A stretch of DNA of 64,000 nucleotides from Psettodes erumei (Eukaryota; Chordata; Actinopteri; Pleuronectiformes; Psettodidae): positions 744,001 through 808,000 of the forward strand of contig JAFBJZ010000510.1 in assembly GCA_016785225.1 (NCBI GenBank), read 5' to 3'. How positions within the stretch are numbered: position 1 is the first letter of the stretch; each line of letters opens with the position of its first letter. Below are positions 44,995-57,400 of the stretch, piece after piece. A program made the translations under genes and the position numbers. Under the pieces are notes generated by a model, which saw nothing but the letters and a program-made list of their open reading frames with translations, searched no databases and had not been told where the DNA came from.

Positions 44995-47900
44995 CCATTT
45001 CCACGCATCCTCACTGTGCATCTGAAATATGCCGCCGCAAACACATCATGAAAACAGTCCTGAACTGCCAAGGGCGTGAGGATCTTTTAGTTTCTATGCC
45101 TCGCACTTGTGTCTGGTCGTGTTCTGTCTCATCACCTGCCCGCCGCGATGGCCACATATGATCATAATTACGCCGCAGGCCTGCCTCGACAAGCCTGAAC
45201 ACGCCACAGCCTCATTTGGCAGGCCGCCCCCCCACCCCCCGTTTTTTTTTTTTTCCCTCTGCCAGTTTCTGGTTACAGGCCGAGCTTTGCGATGAGTGCA
45301 GAAGCTGATGCTGCAATACACTGGCACCACTGCAGGGGAAGGCTTCTCATATTCAGCTTCATCTTCAAAGGGGTTTCATTGTTGTTGCAAAGGCCGGTGA
45401 CAAGTTGGCACTTTGATGACATGCCCGGTGTTACAGGGGCGACGCAGAAATATGTTGACTGCTGCAAACTCGAAGCGCCGCTGTAGCCGGCGGTCGGGAG
45501 TTTGCGCGTTGTCCAGAGTTATGAACACGCGGTTCCTCGGGTGAGATACATGAGCTGCGAGGGGAGAGGTATTCAGATACTTCACTTAAAACTGCTATTT
45601 TTATGATAACTATAAATCAAATGACAGTGTGGAAAAAAAGGTGTGACAGTGTGAAAAGGGTTGCGCGACGTGATCCCTCAGCTTTATGGAGATGTACGGT
45701 GAGCTTCTGCTCATTTTTTATCCATCTGTGCCAGGACTGTCGTTCTGGTTCGCTCTCACGGCTCTCACGGCTCTTACCGCGTTGTTTTCAGCTGCAGCAG
45801 GATGCAGCTGTTTTCTAGTGAAAAAGTGTTACTTGGAGAAAACCAACTGCACACAACCTGCTCTGCAGCCAGCAGTTTAATGGCTGTATGGTGAACATAG
45901 CGGAGCAATTATTGTTGGTAGAGACCAAAATCAGAGCTAAAAGCAGGCAAGAAGCCATGAATGGATCAAAACACAAGGCAGCATACTTTAAGCAGACGTG
46001 GCAGACAGCCAAGCAATCTGATAGACTTCCAATGAACAGGACACAAAGAATGGGCTAAAATGACACCTGAGAGGATACAAAAGCTGTTCAGTGGGCACCC
46101 AAAGAGGTTTCGGAGGAGGTTAAAGACTAGGGGAGGATGTGCAAAGTATTAGAGAACATTCCATAAAGGTGGATGCAGACTACTATAAGCTACATGTGTA
46201 CCAGCTGAATGTGCATTAAAAATTGTGTTGATTTCAAACATGTTTTTGTGTTAGTTGTTTTGTCATTTCAGAGTAAGTGGATACTAACTTTTGTATCCTA
46301 ATATGTACATACAGTATGTCTACTTTACTGAGGCGGGGGAAAACTCACTCTTTGTAATAAGTATCAGAGAGGATGGGTTCTTATATTCCAGTGTAAGCAG
46401 TCAGCTGCCGTGCAGGGTTAGTATTGGGCATTTATTTGCCCCTCACCCTCTTGAATTGCTGCTGCAAATTTGACACAGTGCCTTATGCTGTCTGACCCTG
46501 TCACATGTTTTATGTAAATTTTGTGAAGTAAAAAGTACATTTGCCTCAAGGGGCCTTTCAGTGTATTAAGCATACGCCACACTCTGTCCTCAGACCCTCA
46601 GTGTGGAAGAGGAACACCTGTCCTGCATGACAAATCCATTTGAAAGGGGCATATGGGCAGAGGAGCGAGAGATGGTGAAACTAAAATGACATCATGGAGA
46701 AAAAGGATGAAAATGTTAGGTAGGATGAATGCAGAAGGATCTGGGGAGACACTGAGCAGCTTTTCAGGTGTTTCAAAATTGTCTCTGTAAGCATATAACT
46801 TAAATAAATGTGTTTTCCACCTCTATGTGTAAGTTTTCTGACAATATGCAAAGAGTTTCAGATGCAGTGCAGTAAACATCAACAGCCAGGCAACATTTCC
46901 ATCGCACGGATTTCACATTTTACGCCTTGCCTGGAGTTCTATCAGCTGACACGCTCACACTTAAAAAGACTAAAGCTTGCACATCAGACAAGACATGCCG
47001 AGCTCCCTCCTACTCAGATCTCGTATCGCTGCTCACAAGCAATGCTTCCCTTGCCTTTAAAAGGGCTGTAACATGCAGCAAATGCTTTGTGGCAGTGTGG
47101 CTCTGTAATATTGCCCACAGCAGGGAGAGAATTTGCAAATGGGACAAAATCAGTGTGACGGCCAGGGAAGTGCCATCAGTCCAGGCCTTCAGCTGTTGCA
47201 CTGCAGGCTTCTATTTCTGTTATAATTCTGCCCGGAGGGAGGAAGTGTAAAATGTTGGGAACTGGAATGACACAGCGCCGCATTAAATGGCATACGTGGG
47301 TTTAGAGAGCAGGGCGCTTGTGACTGCAGCGGCTGTCCGACAGCACCTTTTGTGAAATGCAAATGCGCGGTTGATCTCTGAAAGGGGTTCAGGACAGGTG
47401 AGGGAGCAAGTTTAGTCCTGCTGGAGACCCGAGCATGACGCAAACTGTGAGCCGATGTATCAGGATCATTACGTACGATTAATTATAGTAGTGCTGAAAA
47501 GTGTAGTGTTAGAAAATTCACTTTTGTTATAAATCATTTCGGTTCATTGATCAAGCACTCATGACAAACATTCACTGACTGGAGCTTCTCAAACGTGAGG
47601 ATGTTGTTGCTTCTCTGTTGCACATTGTTTGAAATTAAATATACATGGCTTTTGGACTGTTGTGCAGACAAAACAAGCACCTCGCCATCTGGAATACAGT
47701 GCGGCAGGATTTACAGTTGTGCATTAAGGGGTTATGGTGTAAACTTTTCAGCATATGTAGAGAGAAACCAAGTGTTTCGATGCTGTTGAGAGTGGAGACA
47801 GCACTGAGGAAGTTGAGGCAGGCTCAGGTTATTTTCTCACTCTTCAGTTATGTGTATTTATCAAAGCAGACTCGCCGCTCACCTCAATCACATCTCTCTG

Positions 47901-49350
47901 TCGCAGCACAGGGTGAAAACATTGTTATTGCACGTCAGCGTAGTTTATGCAGTAATAAGGCAAGGTGGACCTTTCCGTTGTGGTTTGTATTACAAAGAGA
48001 ATGAAAGACTGTGAACACAGTTACTGCGGGGAATGTAATAAATGCCCATTATGGCCCTGTCACGCCCTGAGCAGCCGTCCAGTGCCGAGAGGAATCTGAC
48101 GCCGGGCTATCAGTGAAAGCCTGCGCTGACGGTATCTACGTCATCGCCGCTGTTCACCCCTTGCATCAAGTGTAAATCCAGCAGAAGGCTGCCTCCTAAA
48201 CCTCAGTGATTTAAGCCACTGGTTGAACAGCCTCTGATTCAAAGCGGATGCTGGCTGCCAAATCACCAAGCTCTCTTTTTCCTTTTTTTTTTGCCGTTTG
48301 CCACTGTGCACAGAGCGACGTGAAAAAATAAGAGCACGGTCGGTTGCTGAGTTATACAAACCTCGTCTTTGCTCCAAATTTACAATCAGTGGAAACAGAG
48401 AGGGGGTGAGCAGAGGGTTGCGTGCTGCGTTTCTTCAGCTCCTATGCTAGTGTCAGGTGCTGAATGATATCTACTCATTTACCAGCTACATCTGAGATGA
48501 GCGGGCTCCACCGGTTCATTTCTCAACTAAGGCTTGCACGCGTGAATTTCGACGTAGCTAATATCGATCAGATGCACTGAAATGTTGGAGCTAGCAGTCA
48601 GGGGCAGAGGCTGTGAACAACGTACAGCATCAATATTAATGTGTTCGTTAAAATGCAGTGGCGTCTATCGATGGCAGACAGACTGGTGTAAACCTTAAAC
48701 AAGGATGCAGATGAAAAGTTGAGGCCGGGAGACGTTATCATGTAACTGTGCTTTCACTGCCCAGCGTGTGCGGCCTTGAGAGTTGTTCCGACATCCGATT
48801 CAGCTCGGTCGCCGGTCAGAAGCGAACCACAAAGCGTCTCCGTCACAGTCCTCGAGCCCCGCTGAAATGGCGTTGTGTGGGCGGTGCGGCGTGACATCTC
48901 TCTGTTTTGTTTTCCCCGTTCCCTTCCTCGCTCTTTCTATCGCAGCCTCTCCCTCGTCATTTCTCCCTATGTGTGTGTCTCAGCCAGAGTGTGTATCGCT
49001 GAGCAGCTGGCATTCATTCGAATGCATTAACACCTCTTAATCAGCCCACGGTAAGGCTTTTCTACCGTTTCGTGGAACAGCTCAGCAGGAACTTGTCCCA
49101 CGTGCGAGTCCCAGGGAGATGCAGCGGAGGCGGGGACGCAGGGGTTCAGGAGAGGTCTCTGGAAGGATTCGATCCAAGGCAGGCAGGGGGACGTTTGATT
49201 CAAAGGGTAGAGCTGTGGTCAATATGCCACCTCTCTGTCTTTTTTTGGCACGCGCCGTAATTCAGGGGTGTTAGAAGAGGGGGAGGGCTGGTTTGAACTT
49301 GAATAACCTTCTGGAAGAAACCTGTTTTGGAGATAGGAACGAGGATCGTT
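44995..49350. other. Non-coding stretch
   Basis: No exon, RNA gene or firm mobile element. The segment 45880-46250 (A/G-rich, GGATACAAAAGCTGTTCAG) has the texture of a decayed repeat but I cannot name it. A T-run lies at about 45241-45254. Segment 48770-49060 is moderately CpG-rich. Confidence 0.35.
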
Positions 49351-49364
49351 CCGCCTTCCCGCAG

Positions 49365-49530
49365 CAACGGCAGCCAGTTTGCCCTTGAGCAAGGCAGTGT
49401 ACCACCAGCTGCTGCTGCTGTGGAACTGCTCTGTAGATGTGCTCCTGGATGACCGCCAGGATACGAATGCGGACCTCTGATTTCACTCTCACTTCTGGTG
49501 TTGCTGTATAAAAAAAAAAAAAAAAAAAAA
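49365..49530 (+). mobile_element. SINE-like fragment with poly-A
   Basis: GCCAGTTTGCCCTTGAGCAA, GGCAGTGTACCACCAGCTGC and TGGAACTGCTCTGTAGATG resemble the 'cccttgagcaaggcacttaacccc' body of fish SINE and SINE-like repeats. A run of about 21 A follows at 49510. The tRNA head is not clear. Confidence 0.5.
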
Positions 49531-50875
49531 CACATTGTCCTCCTTTTTGTTAGACATGCACCTGGCAAGAATTTCATAGAAAAAAAGCATTTGTTTTAAA
49601 GCAGAATGGTGCTGTGGCAGACAAAAGCTTCTCACTCCAGAGTGAAGACATCACATCGACGCACCCTGGAATGAGATTGTTTGGTACGGTCATGTCTCTG
49701 CTCACAGGAAGTGATGAATTGAAATGTAAGAATGGAACTGTCAGTTAAACTGCTGCAGAAGAACAAACTGTCCTGAGAAAACTCGTGTCTCTATAGATTT
49801 GACAATGGATCCTGGTTGTTTCTCTCTTTCAGCACTGGTGATCATGCTCTTTGTACATATATATACTTATATATGTACATATATTGATGGTCACTACTTA
49901 AAAAGCGTGTGAGAGAAAGATGTGGTCACCTGCTCGAGCTGGCTGTATGAGTTCGTCCTCACTTGCCGCTTCTTTCCTTTCCCGACAGACCCAGTCGATG
50001 AAAATAAACGCGGCCTGATGAAAAACGTTTCACCTTTAACACACTCACGGAGTCCAGCTCTAATATTGGCTTCTCTTTTGCCGCGCTCATGAAATCAAAT
50101 CCTCCTGACCGCTGGGACTGGTCAGAGGAGTCGTCGCGTTTTAGCCGGCGAGCGAGCAGGAGATTAGCTCCTCACTGGCTGTCGTTATTGCGCGGTCACG
50201 TCCGGAAGAGAGGAAGTCCTTTTATTTCTCACCTGTTATTTCTGTCAATCTTTTGAAAGATTCTGGCTGTGACTCGAGCACATCTCGAAGAGGCGAAGGC
50301 ACCTTCCTCTTCCACCTCACACAATAATCCTAATTACAACAGTTACCTTTCCTTCGTTTCATTCTTCTTCGAACCGTGTGAACAAAAAAACCGTTACATC
50401 CACTTTCTGTGCTGACGACAGTCCCTGGCCCACTGCAAATATGTCGCTGTGACAAACTGGACTGACTTTATTAAATGAGAGTTAGACCCTGACAAACCAG
50501 GCCTGCAGTCTCTCCAACAACTAGAAATGAAACAGTTTCACCACAATCCACCATAAAGAAGCATAAAATATATTATAAGTCTAATCAATAAGAACCAAAG
50601 TCTCTGCAGTTTCACTTTCCCTTTTACATATCGTGATAACAACCCTTGCTTATGGTACTGACAGCGTGCGCATGTTGTGATCTGTAAGTAATTAAAAGTG
50701 GGCTTCGGGCGAAAGACAAATCCCTGAAAATGTAATGAAAGTTTTAAAAACGCTTAAAAAAACAAAGTGGAAGAAGCAGCAAGAGAAGCCGCGGTGGCCT
50801 CAGAGCTATACATGTGCAGCATACAACATTACCAAGTACACCTCTGGTCATGATCGCTAAAAATTACGTAATTTA
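49531..50875. other. Non-coding stretch with an AT-rich palindrome
   Basis: No gene seen. The only structural feature is the perfect inverted repeat at 49853-49878, listed separately. Segment 50090-50230 is mildly CpG-rich. Confidence 0.4.
49853..49878. repeat. AT-rich palindrome
   Basis: GTACATATAT and ATATATGTAC flank a 6-base centre, so the segment could form a hairpin or cruciform. It is probably a mutational hot spot rather than a functional site. Confidence 0.75.
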
Positions 50876-50884
50876 TACAAAGTA

Positions 50885-51260
50885 AATAATGCATTTTTTT
50901 AAGCCAGTGAAACTGAAAAAACAGACATGTTTGATCTCATTACTTTACTCTGAGATCCCATTCTTTTAATTCTGGAATATTTGAGGTAGGGATGTCTTTT
51001 TCTTTCCATCTGGGCCCGGATGTTGCCAGTCCTGCCTCTGTGGAGAGATGATCTGCCGTTCTTCACATATGATTCTTTTTCAGGGGCTGCCCCCCTCACC
51101 TTCTGTTTTAAAATTCTCCAAAGGTTCTCTATTGGATTCAAGGATTTTGGCTTCTTCAAATCCTCTTGTGCATGTTTTTTTTGGAAGGGGGGAGGTTGGG
51201 GATCATTGTCTTCAGGCTGGGAGTCATCGTTTCATTCAATATTTAGTTATGCAAATTTCT
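50885..51260 (-). mobile_element. Tc1-like (DD34E) transposase fossil
   Basis: On the minus strand the frame contains EDNDPQ (about 51213-51196), corresponding to the QDNDPKH block that carries the second catalytic Asp in Tc1 transposases, and SLNPIENLWRILKQKVR (from about 51141), corresponding to the PDLNPIENLW block with the catalytic Glu (codon 51129-51127). They are in the same frame, but only about 26 residues lie between Asp and Glu instead of 34, so there is an internal in-frame deletion. The PD before LNPIE is replaced by KS. Only the last third of the transposase is recognisable, the N-terminal DNA-binding half is missing, and no TIR pair is clear. The element must be inactive. The antisense word GGATCATTGTC (51200) is typical of this family in fish. 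Confidence 0.85.
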
Positions 51261-51264
51261 CCCC

Positions 51265-52825
51265 CATAGGTTCTGAGTAAACTTCCTCTTATCTTTAGAC
51301 TAACTTGCAGTCATAGTGCCATCCTGCAGCGTCCTTCACACTGTCAGTCCAGTCACTGTCACGCCAGTTTCCACAGATCATCCTGCCGGGTCACTCACTG
51401 ATTTTCACTGACACTTTGTGTAAATGGTGAATTTCACTTAGCCTCATTTTCGGGGGACGGCTGCTGCACCTTTTTTTCCCCCCCCTCGGTTCCGTACCCC
51501 GTTGGAGCCGTGTTAGATTCGACACAAACCCAGGCCCGGGGTGAGAGCGCCGCCGTTGCGGCTGAGCTTGTCCTCCGGAGCCTGTATTTTCAGTCCATCC
51601 AACCTGTTTGTTCCTGTTCTTCATCATACTTATGCTCAAATACCCTTCACATAAACGTGAAAATAATACATGAATTGTAAGATGACACGGTTTTGAATCA
51701 TTTCTAACGTTGTATTGTTGCCGCACAGGGGTGCAGTTCGTTTTGTTATATACTGTGCTACTGGCCTTGGAGAGCAAATCCCCCTGGAACCATCTCTCCT
51801 CCTGCAGCATCTTTCCTCTCCACCTTCCCTTCTGCCTCAGTTTGAGCAAATCCTAAGAGGAGGAGACTGCCCACTCCTCGTAAAAAAAACAACCAAATGC
51901 CAGCGTCTAAGGTTGTGCGGCTTCTTCTTTAGTAACTGAGTATGATGCTTCTCACATTTCCATCAGTGTCAGCCTTTTTTTCACACACATACAATGTTTT
52001 GGATGAAAGTGTCCCCGAGATGCTGTAAAAATTCCAAAAATAAGCTTGAGGAGGCAAAACAACTCCCAACAGAGACACTGCTCAAAAATTAATTTCTCAT
52101 CCAGAGTGCTAGTTCAACGGCTTGAGGATAATTCGGGCTTTGACCAAAAAAAAAACAACCAAAAACCCCAAACAAAAAAACAAACAAACAAAAAAAATGC
52201 ACCCTTAACAGCTGTCAGTATGAAGAATTTAAATATTCTCCATGATTTATGGAGTGCTGCCTCTACAGGCTTAATCCAATTATTCTGGGTGCACAGCGAA
52301 CATGTAGGCTGCGTCTGGAAATAATAACAGTGCGGCTCGTCTGGAGCGTGGATCAGGCCCCACTGTCCCCAAAACCCAGATCAAAATAGATGACTCTTTG
52401 TTCTGCTTTGTGGGGAGACCAGCATGAGCACATTAGACAGCAGGTAGCCTCAAACAGCCCATGCTGGCTGCAAGATGGTCTCTTCATTTTTACCATTAAG
52501 AGGCACAGACACTGTGAGTCAGCCCGGCTCTGTTTTACCGTCTGCTGCTCCTGCGATGCGTCTGCTCTCGGGCCCCTAAAATATTTTCTCAACTGCCTCC
52601 AAATCAATGAGACGGACGCAAGTTGACTGTGATAGTTTCTCTTTTTTTTGGGGGGTAACCTACTTCCAGAGAAGAGTGGATATGGTCTAGCCACCCATAC
52701 AGACTATGCACCATTTTACGCAGGGTTATTGTTTCCCTTTTACGGCAGTATGAAATAGGATATCGATTTAACCTGTCCTATTTCAACTTTTGCTCAGATT
52801 GGATTTCTAAACGAGTTGGGCTGGG
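51265..52825. other. Non-coding stretch upstream of promoter
   Basis: No gene seen. A-rich simple sequence occupies about 52145-52200. The 152-codon minus-strand frame at 51391-51849 has no recognisable family. Confidence 0.4.
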
Positions 52826-53166
52826 CATCTCCGGCCGAGCCGCCTGGGAGCGCAGGATCGCGCGCGGACCGTGTGACTCGCAGGTCGGAGTGCGCAAAGG
52901 AACGCGCCCCTGTGATTCATCCGCAGTTTCCAGACGGAGCGCAGGTGGAGGCGAAGAGGGGAGGAAACAGCCGCTCAGGACGGACGGCTGAAACCAGCCG
53001 GGGATGTTTTAGCACGCGCGAGGTTTCTTCCAGCTGAGGAACGAACTGTTTCGGTTTCCCCTTCCCCCCCCTTGGTGTTGCGTCGAATTGGAACCACTGG
53101 CTTTGATTTGGCGCAGCTGTAAGCATTTTTTCCCCCCCGCGATGGCAAAAGTTTGACTGTTAAAAA

Positions 53167-53253
53167 ATGATGTTCTGCTCCGCTCCTGCTTTTTCGTGCA
53201 ATGCTGTGGATTCCGGCGTCAGCGTGAGTGGTCAGTCGCCACTTGACAAATAG
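53167..53253 (+). other. Upstream ORF in the presumed 5' leader
   Basis: ATGATG at 53167 opens a 28-codon frame ending in TAG at 53251, about 100 bases before the main start. Two more short upstream frames start at 53142 (4 codons) and within 53200-53210. If the leader includes them, they would lower translation of the main frame. Whether this DNA is in the transcript is not known. Confidence 0.35.
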
Positions 53254-53355
53254 CTGCGATTCTTTTCGGTCTTAATTTCGCTGCCAGTTTCAACAAACAG
53301 AGGGCTTTTATTGTCGCACATCGCCGCTCGCCCGGGATTGCATCCATTTGAATCC

Positions 53356-53413
53356 ATGTCGCACTCCATAATGGACTTGCTCGGACTGTACTTCTTGCAG
53401 CTGGCGCTTATCG
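53356..53413 (+). CDS. First coding exon, secreted or membrane protein (partial)
   Basis: ATG at 53356 opens a 58-base segment that ends at G|GTAAGT (donor GT at 53414-53415), a near-perfect consensus, giving a phase 1 intron. The product starts MSHSIMDLLGLYFLQLALI. The second Met (53371) has a much better Kozak context (A at -3, G at +4) than the first (T at -3, T at +4), so translation may begin there as MDLLGLYFLQLALI. The leucine-rich hydrophobic run from residue 7 on is typical of a signal peptide core cut by an early intron, as in many cell-adhesion, receptor and secreted-protein genes. It lies in the CpG-rich region. I do not recognise the gene. No matching second exon was found in the remaining 10.6 kb, so intron 1 is long. 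It could still be a chance frame, but the combination of CpG island, leader peptide and donor makes a real exon likely. Confidence 0.65.
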
Positions 53414-54058
53414 GTAAGTTGAACAACAGTTCGGATGTAATTCGGCGTAGTTGAACTTGAATGCGTTGTTCTGCGGACGGTCGCTGCGGCTCGCGTTTGA
53501 CCCGTTTTGGTTCGGAGCGCCGCGGCTCGTTAGTGCAACTGTTCCGTCTGCGCTTTTGGTAAAAGTTGCATAATGAAATGTTTATTTTCCTGCGAGATCC
53601 GCCGCTCGTGTTCATGCGAACGGATCCAGGGTCCTGGTCCGGAGCAGGGTTACGCGTTTTTTTTTTTTTTTTTTACGAGACCACACAGAAAGACTGCAAA
53701 ATATGATCTGACGTGTGATTGACAGTGACGAAGCGGCTGGACTCGGGATTTTCTCCGCTCGAGAGATGCTTGCGCGTCTCACGTACATACGTGCAGAGAT
53801 CAGCCTCCGAGAGGAAAGACGAAGCCACCAAAGCCGCCGCTGCCGCCGGTCTCTGCGAAAATGCCAATGCAGACAAGTGTGTGTCAAAGTGTTTGCGCGC
53901 GCATGTACCAGCCTGTCGTGCGGTGTGTGTTGGGGATGAGGGGGTGCGCGCGTGCATTTGCGCGCGGGCCGTGTGCGCGCTTGTGCACCTGCCTTTGCAG
54001 GTGAATTGCGTTGCCCTGTATGTGCGTCTGCTTGAGGAGGCGGAGTAGAGTGGCAGCC

Positions 54059-54059
<1 letters not shown>

Positions 54060-54107
<48 letters not shown>
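54060..54107. repeat. (TG)n microsatellite
   Basis: About 24 perfect TG units. A long CA tract on the same strand begins 77 bases later, so the two are inverted relative to each other. Confidence 0.98.
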
Positions 54108-54108
<1 letters not shown>

Positions 54109-54181
54109 AGTCATAAACTGACTACTGAAGGCAAGGTGCAGAATCACCTAACACACTAAATTATGAGCAGTGACCACTACA

Positions 54182-54184
<3 letters not shown>

Positions 54185-54242
<58 letters not shown>
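54185..54242. repeat. (CA)n microsatellite
   Basis: About 29 perfect AC units, the longest microsatellite in the window. Confidence 0.98.
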
Positions 54243-54245
<3 letters not shown>

Positions 54246-54490
54246 CTCTTGTTATGCCATCTCTGTGGGGACACTCATTCACATAATTCATTCATTGGCC
54301 CCATCCCTAACCTTGATGGTCACAACTGAACGCCTGACCTTTACCCTGCCTTCATCTGATTTGAACCCAAGAACCAATCCATAACCTTCAACAAGAAGCC
54401 TCTGCCGAGTGGAATGAGTTTTGGGGGTAGTGTGCACCAGGATGTAGTCCCCACCAGGATATAAAAACAGGTTGACATAACCACACAGGC
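54243..54490 (+). repeat. CA-associated dispersed repeat fragment
   Basis: Directly after the CA tract the sequence reads TTGTTATGCCATCTCTGTGG, GGACACTCATTCACATAAT, CCCCATCCCTAACCTTGATG and further CC-TAACCTT-like words, ending near CCCCACCAGGATATAAAAAC. This order ('gttatgcca...gtggggac...cataat...ccctaacc...') matches a repeat often seen beside CA tracts in fish genomes. Not coding. Confidence 0.6.
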
Positions 54491-54494
54491 TTTT

Positions 54495-57400
54495 CTCTAC
54501 TCAAATCTACGGTGTTTCCTGTACACTTCTGATTTGCATCAGCTGGTGCAAGTCATTCCTAATGCCAGTGTTGTTTGCTGCTGGTTTTATTTCATATTCA
54601 TCTATGGTATAAACTCTTGACTTCTTCTGATTTTGCTGCACTCTGTTCTGCAAAATCCCCCCACCACGGTGAAAGAGGAAAAAAAAAAACACCCTCCATG
54701 CTGAGTGAATGAGGGACTGAAGCGAGGACGTACGGACGCGGAGATTTGTATTTGTGAGATTTACAGCCTCGATGATGACAGCTCGACATCTCAGACTCCA
54801 TTTCCTGCGGCTGTGATTTCAGCCGCGCGCTGAGAGCAGCCCCACATGCAAGGGGTGTGCTGGAAATCCTGGAGCTCCGAGACACGACGTTCCGCCGACT
54901 CGAACCCTGATCATACGCGCGCGCCCACGCTGCCAGCACTCCTGTCCGCCACGCGTCCTCTGCAGAAAGTGATGCTAATATGTTCCCCTGTCTTCCCCTA
55001 CTTTTCACATCATATGTTAAATCTGTATTGCAGCACTGTGCTGTCACTCATGACATAAGGGTGGGTAAGTGGAAGCAGGGTATGGGGGTGCGGCAGTCAG
55101 TCCAAGTCTTCTTCTCTGCAGATATTTTCACCTTGTCAAAAAGATGTGTCAAAACGACAGAGTCGCTCACCCAGGGCCTCGTGATCCCGTCCATCAGCCA
55201 CACGGGGAGGCAGGGTGCGGGAGACGGAGATGAAAGGAGCTGAAGCAGCTTTAGCCTGAAGGTCAGAGAGGGTAAGAGGGACGGGGGGGTCATCGTGAAT
55301 CCACAGGGGAGAATATTAAAGGGCGGAGCATTGAGTCTTAAAGTGCTGGTGGAAAAGTTTGGAGTCGGGAGCACCTGAGCGATTCGTGGAGGAAAATGTG
55401 GAAAATACAAATGGGGAGGTTTGTAATCTGCTGCTAAATCTAGGTTGCTGAGGTGCGACAATATGGCGAGTCAACTCACGTAAGACTGCTGTGATTTATT
55501 ATTGCACGTTCATGTTTGGAATTTAGTGTAAATATATGCGGCTGCATGTCGCTTTAACTTTTGGGTGATGCATTTCCTGTGTTTTCTCATTCGTCATGCA
55601 AAGTAGCACGGTGCCAGTTGAATCCAAAGTATTTTTCCAAAAAGAAAGTACTTCGAGTAATGGGTTGCATTTCGTTATTTCATCCAACTGTGAGAGAAAT
55701 CACATTTACAACTCTGGAATGGGAGCATCGGTTCCTTCAGCAGCTTCTGCCGAAGTGTCCTAAAGCACGCCGGCCCACGGTGTGTATTGACTGACACTTT
55801 GACAGCCCACCTTCCTGATGAGGACGCCTCGGCGTAAGAGGAAATGCAGGCTGTTGTGTGCGTTTGTGTCTGCACGCAGCTCTCTTCACGTGAAATGAAA
55901 GCCTGCTCCTCAGCGACTTGTCGGGCCCAACAAAGCTTTAAAAATGCCTGTGGTGTCCAGAGCTGCAATAATATCTGTCCCATCTAATGAATGTCTCTTT
56001 CTGATGAAGCGTGGTGTGTAATTTGGATGTATGCAAGATTAACGGGCTGCGTTTGAGAATTTCGTTCACTTGCCGGGGTGAGCTCATGCAATTTAAAAAA
56101 AAAAAAGAGCAGGCCTCTATTTGCTTCAAATTTGAATTAGCACATTTACTGCTCAGCCTTGTGATGCTTCGGTGATCATCTGCCCGCACAGCTCCAAACA
56201 TTTTGCAATCATTACTGTAATTAGTTGACCAGGTTTATCTGCATATTATTCTTCTGTAAGTGGTAGGCAGTAAATGAACGCACCCCACCTCACCGTTTGC
56301 GACATGGCGAAGGGTTTATTGTGTAACATGCGGTGAAACGTGTGATATACGCGCCTGTAGTTGTCTGCTAAGGAGTAACGATCATAAACACGAGCAGCTG
56401 ACTGCTTGATGGGGGCATGTATATTTCACCCAGCGGGAGGCTGCGAGGACCGTTCCCTCGCAGGGGAAGGTGGGAACGGTTTGAGGATGCGTTAAGCTGC
56501 AGCGGTCCCACACAGAGGCAAACCGGCGCAGCTGGAGATTGGATGCATGTGGGTGGGGAGCCAGCATCACAACCTATAAAGGCCCAATGGACTGAAAAGG
56601 GCATCCAAAGATCGGCATGTTTGGGCAAACAGCTGATTATGTGTCATCTGTTTGAAAATAGTAGATGTCAGCAGTTACAGTCGGTGCGGTGGGGGGAATT
56701 TTGTGTCAAAACACACAATAATTTGTTGAATTGCAAAAGAAAACATTTCACTTTAATTATGAGACTGTTGGATTTGTATTGGATTTTCATCTTTTCCACA
56801 ATCAGTGTCATGATGACGATGATTACAAAAACCAAAACAAGTGAAAGGTTCTCAGAGCAAAGGTCCAAATGTCATACCAGCATTATTACTTTGAAGACAG
56901 CGCAAAATTACACCAGAATGACTGATAATCATCATTATTCAACTGTTGGTCCACCATCCATCATGTTGCACGCTGGCTTATCATTTAGTTTAGGTTTAGT
57001 TCTCGATAATGACAGTGAAGCTTCTCAAATCATGATTGGAATAGAACCGTCATTATGATTTCATATTTTGGGGACTCCAGAGCAAAGTTACCCAGTCGTA
57101 ATTACAGCGTTGAGACTAGCTGCGCCGAGCACATGCTGACTGCTCATCACCATTCCTCACTAGGTAATTATTTACTGATTAACTTTCCCATCCGATTCAA
57201 TACATTTTTAAAGTAGTTCTTGCACACTTGGTGTTATTATTCATGGCAGTAGAGTGAGCTCATCCTTAGAAGACAAGCAGCTAGATATTGATAGAAATTT
57301 AATGTTTCCCAGTGTTTGTTTTTCGTGCAGTTTGGTGGTTTTTTCCTCCCTCTTTCCTCGAGCGCCCTCTTACTCTTTCTTTCCAGTGTAACTATTCTTA

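Larger units (their letters stand above)
52825..54010 (+). promoter_or_regulatory. CpG-rich promoter region and 5' end of a host gene
   Basis: CpG density rises sharply at about 52830 (CGCAGGATCGCGCGCGGACC) and stays high through the first coding exon and into the start of the intron, to about 54000. I see no TATA box at a fixed distance, which fits a CpG-island promoter with dispersed starts. The transcription start cannot be placed. It must lie upstream of 53356, and the 5' leader may be several hundred bases long. Confidence 0.7.

Noticed and set aside
51391..51849. 152-codon minus-strand frame
   Set aside because: No recognisable family and low-complexity composition. It lies next to a transposon fossil in non-coding DNA.
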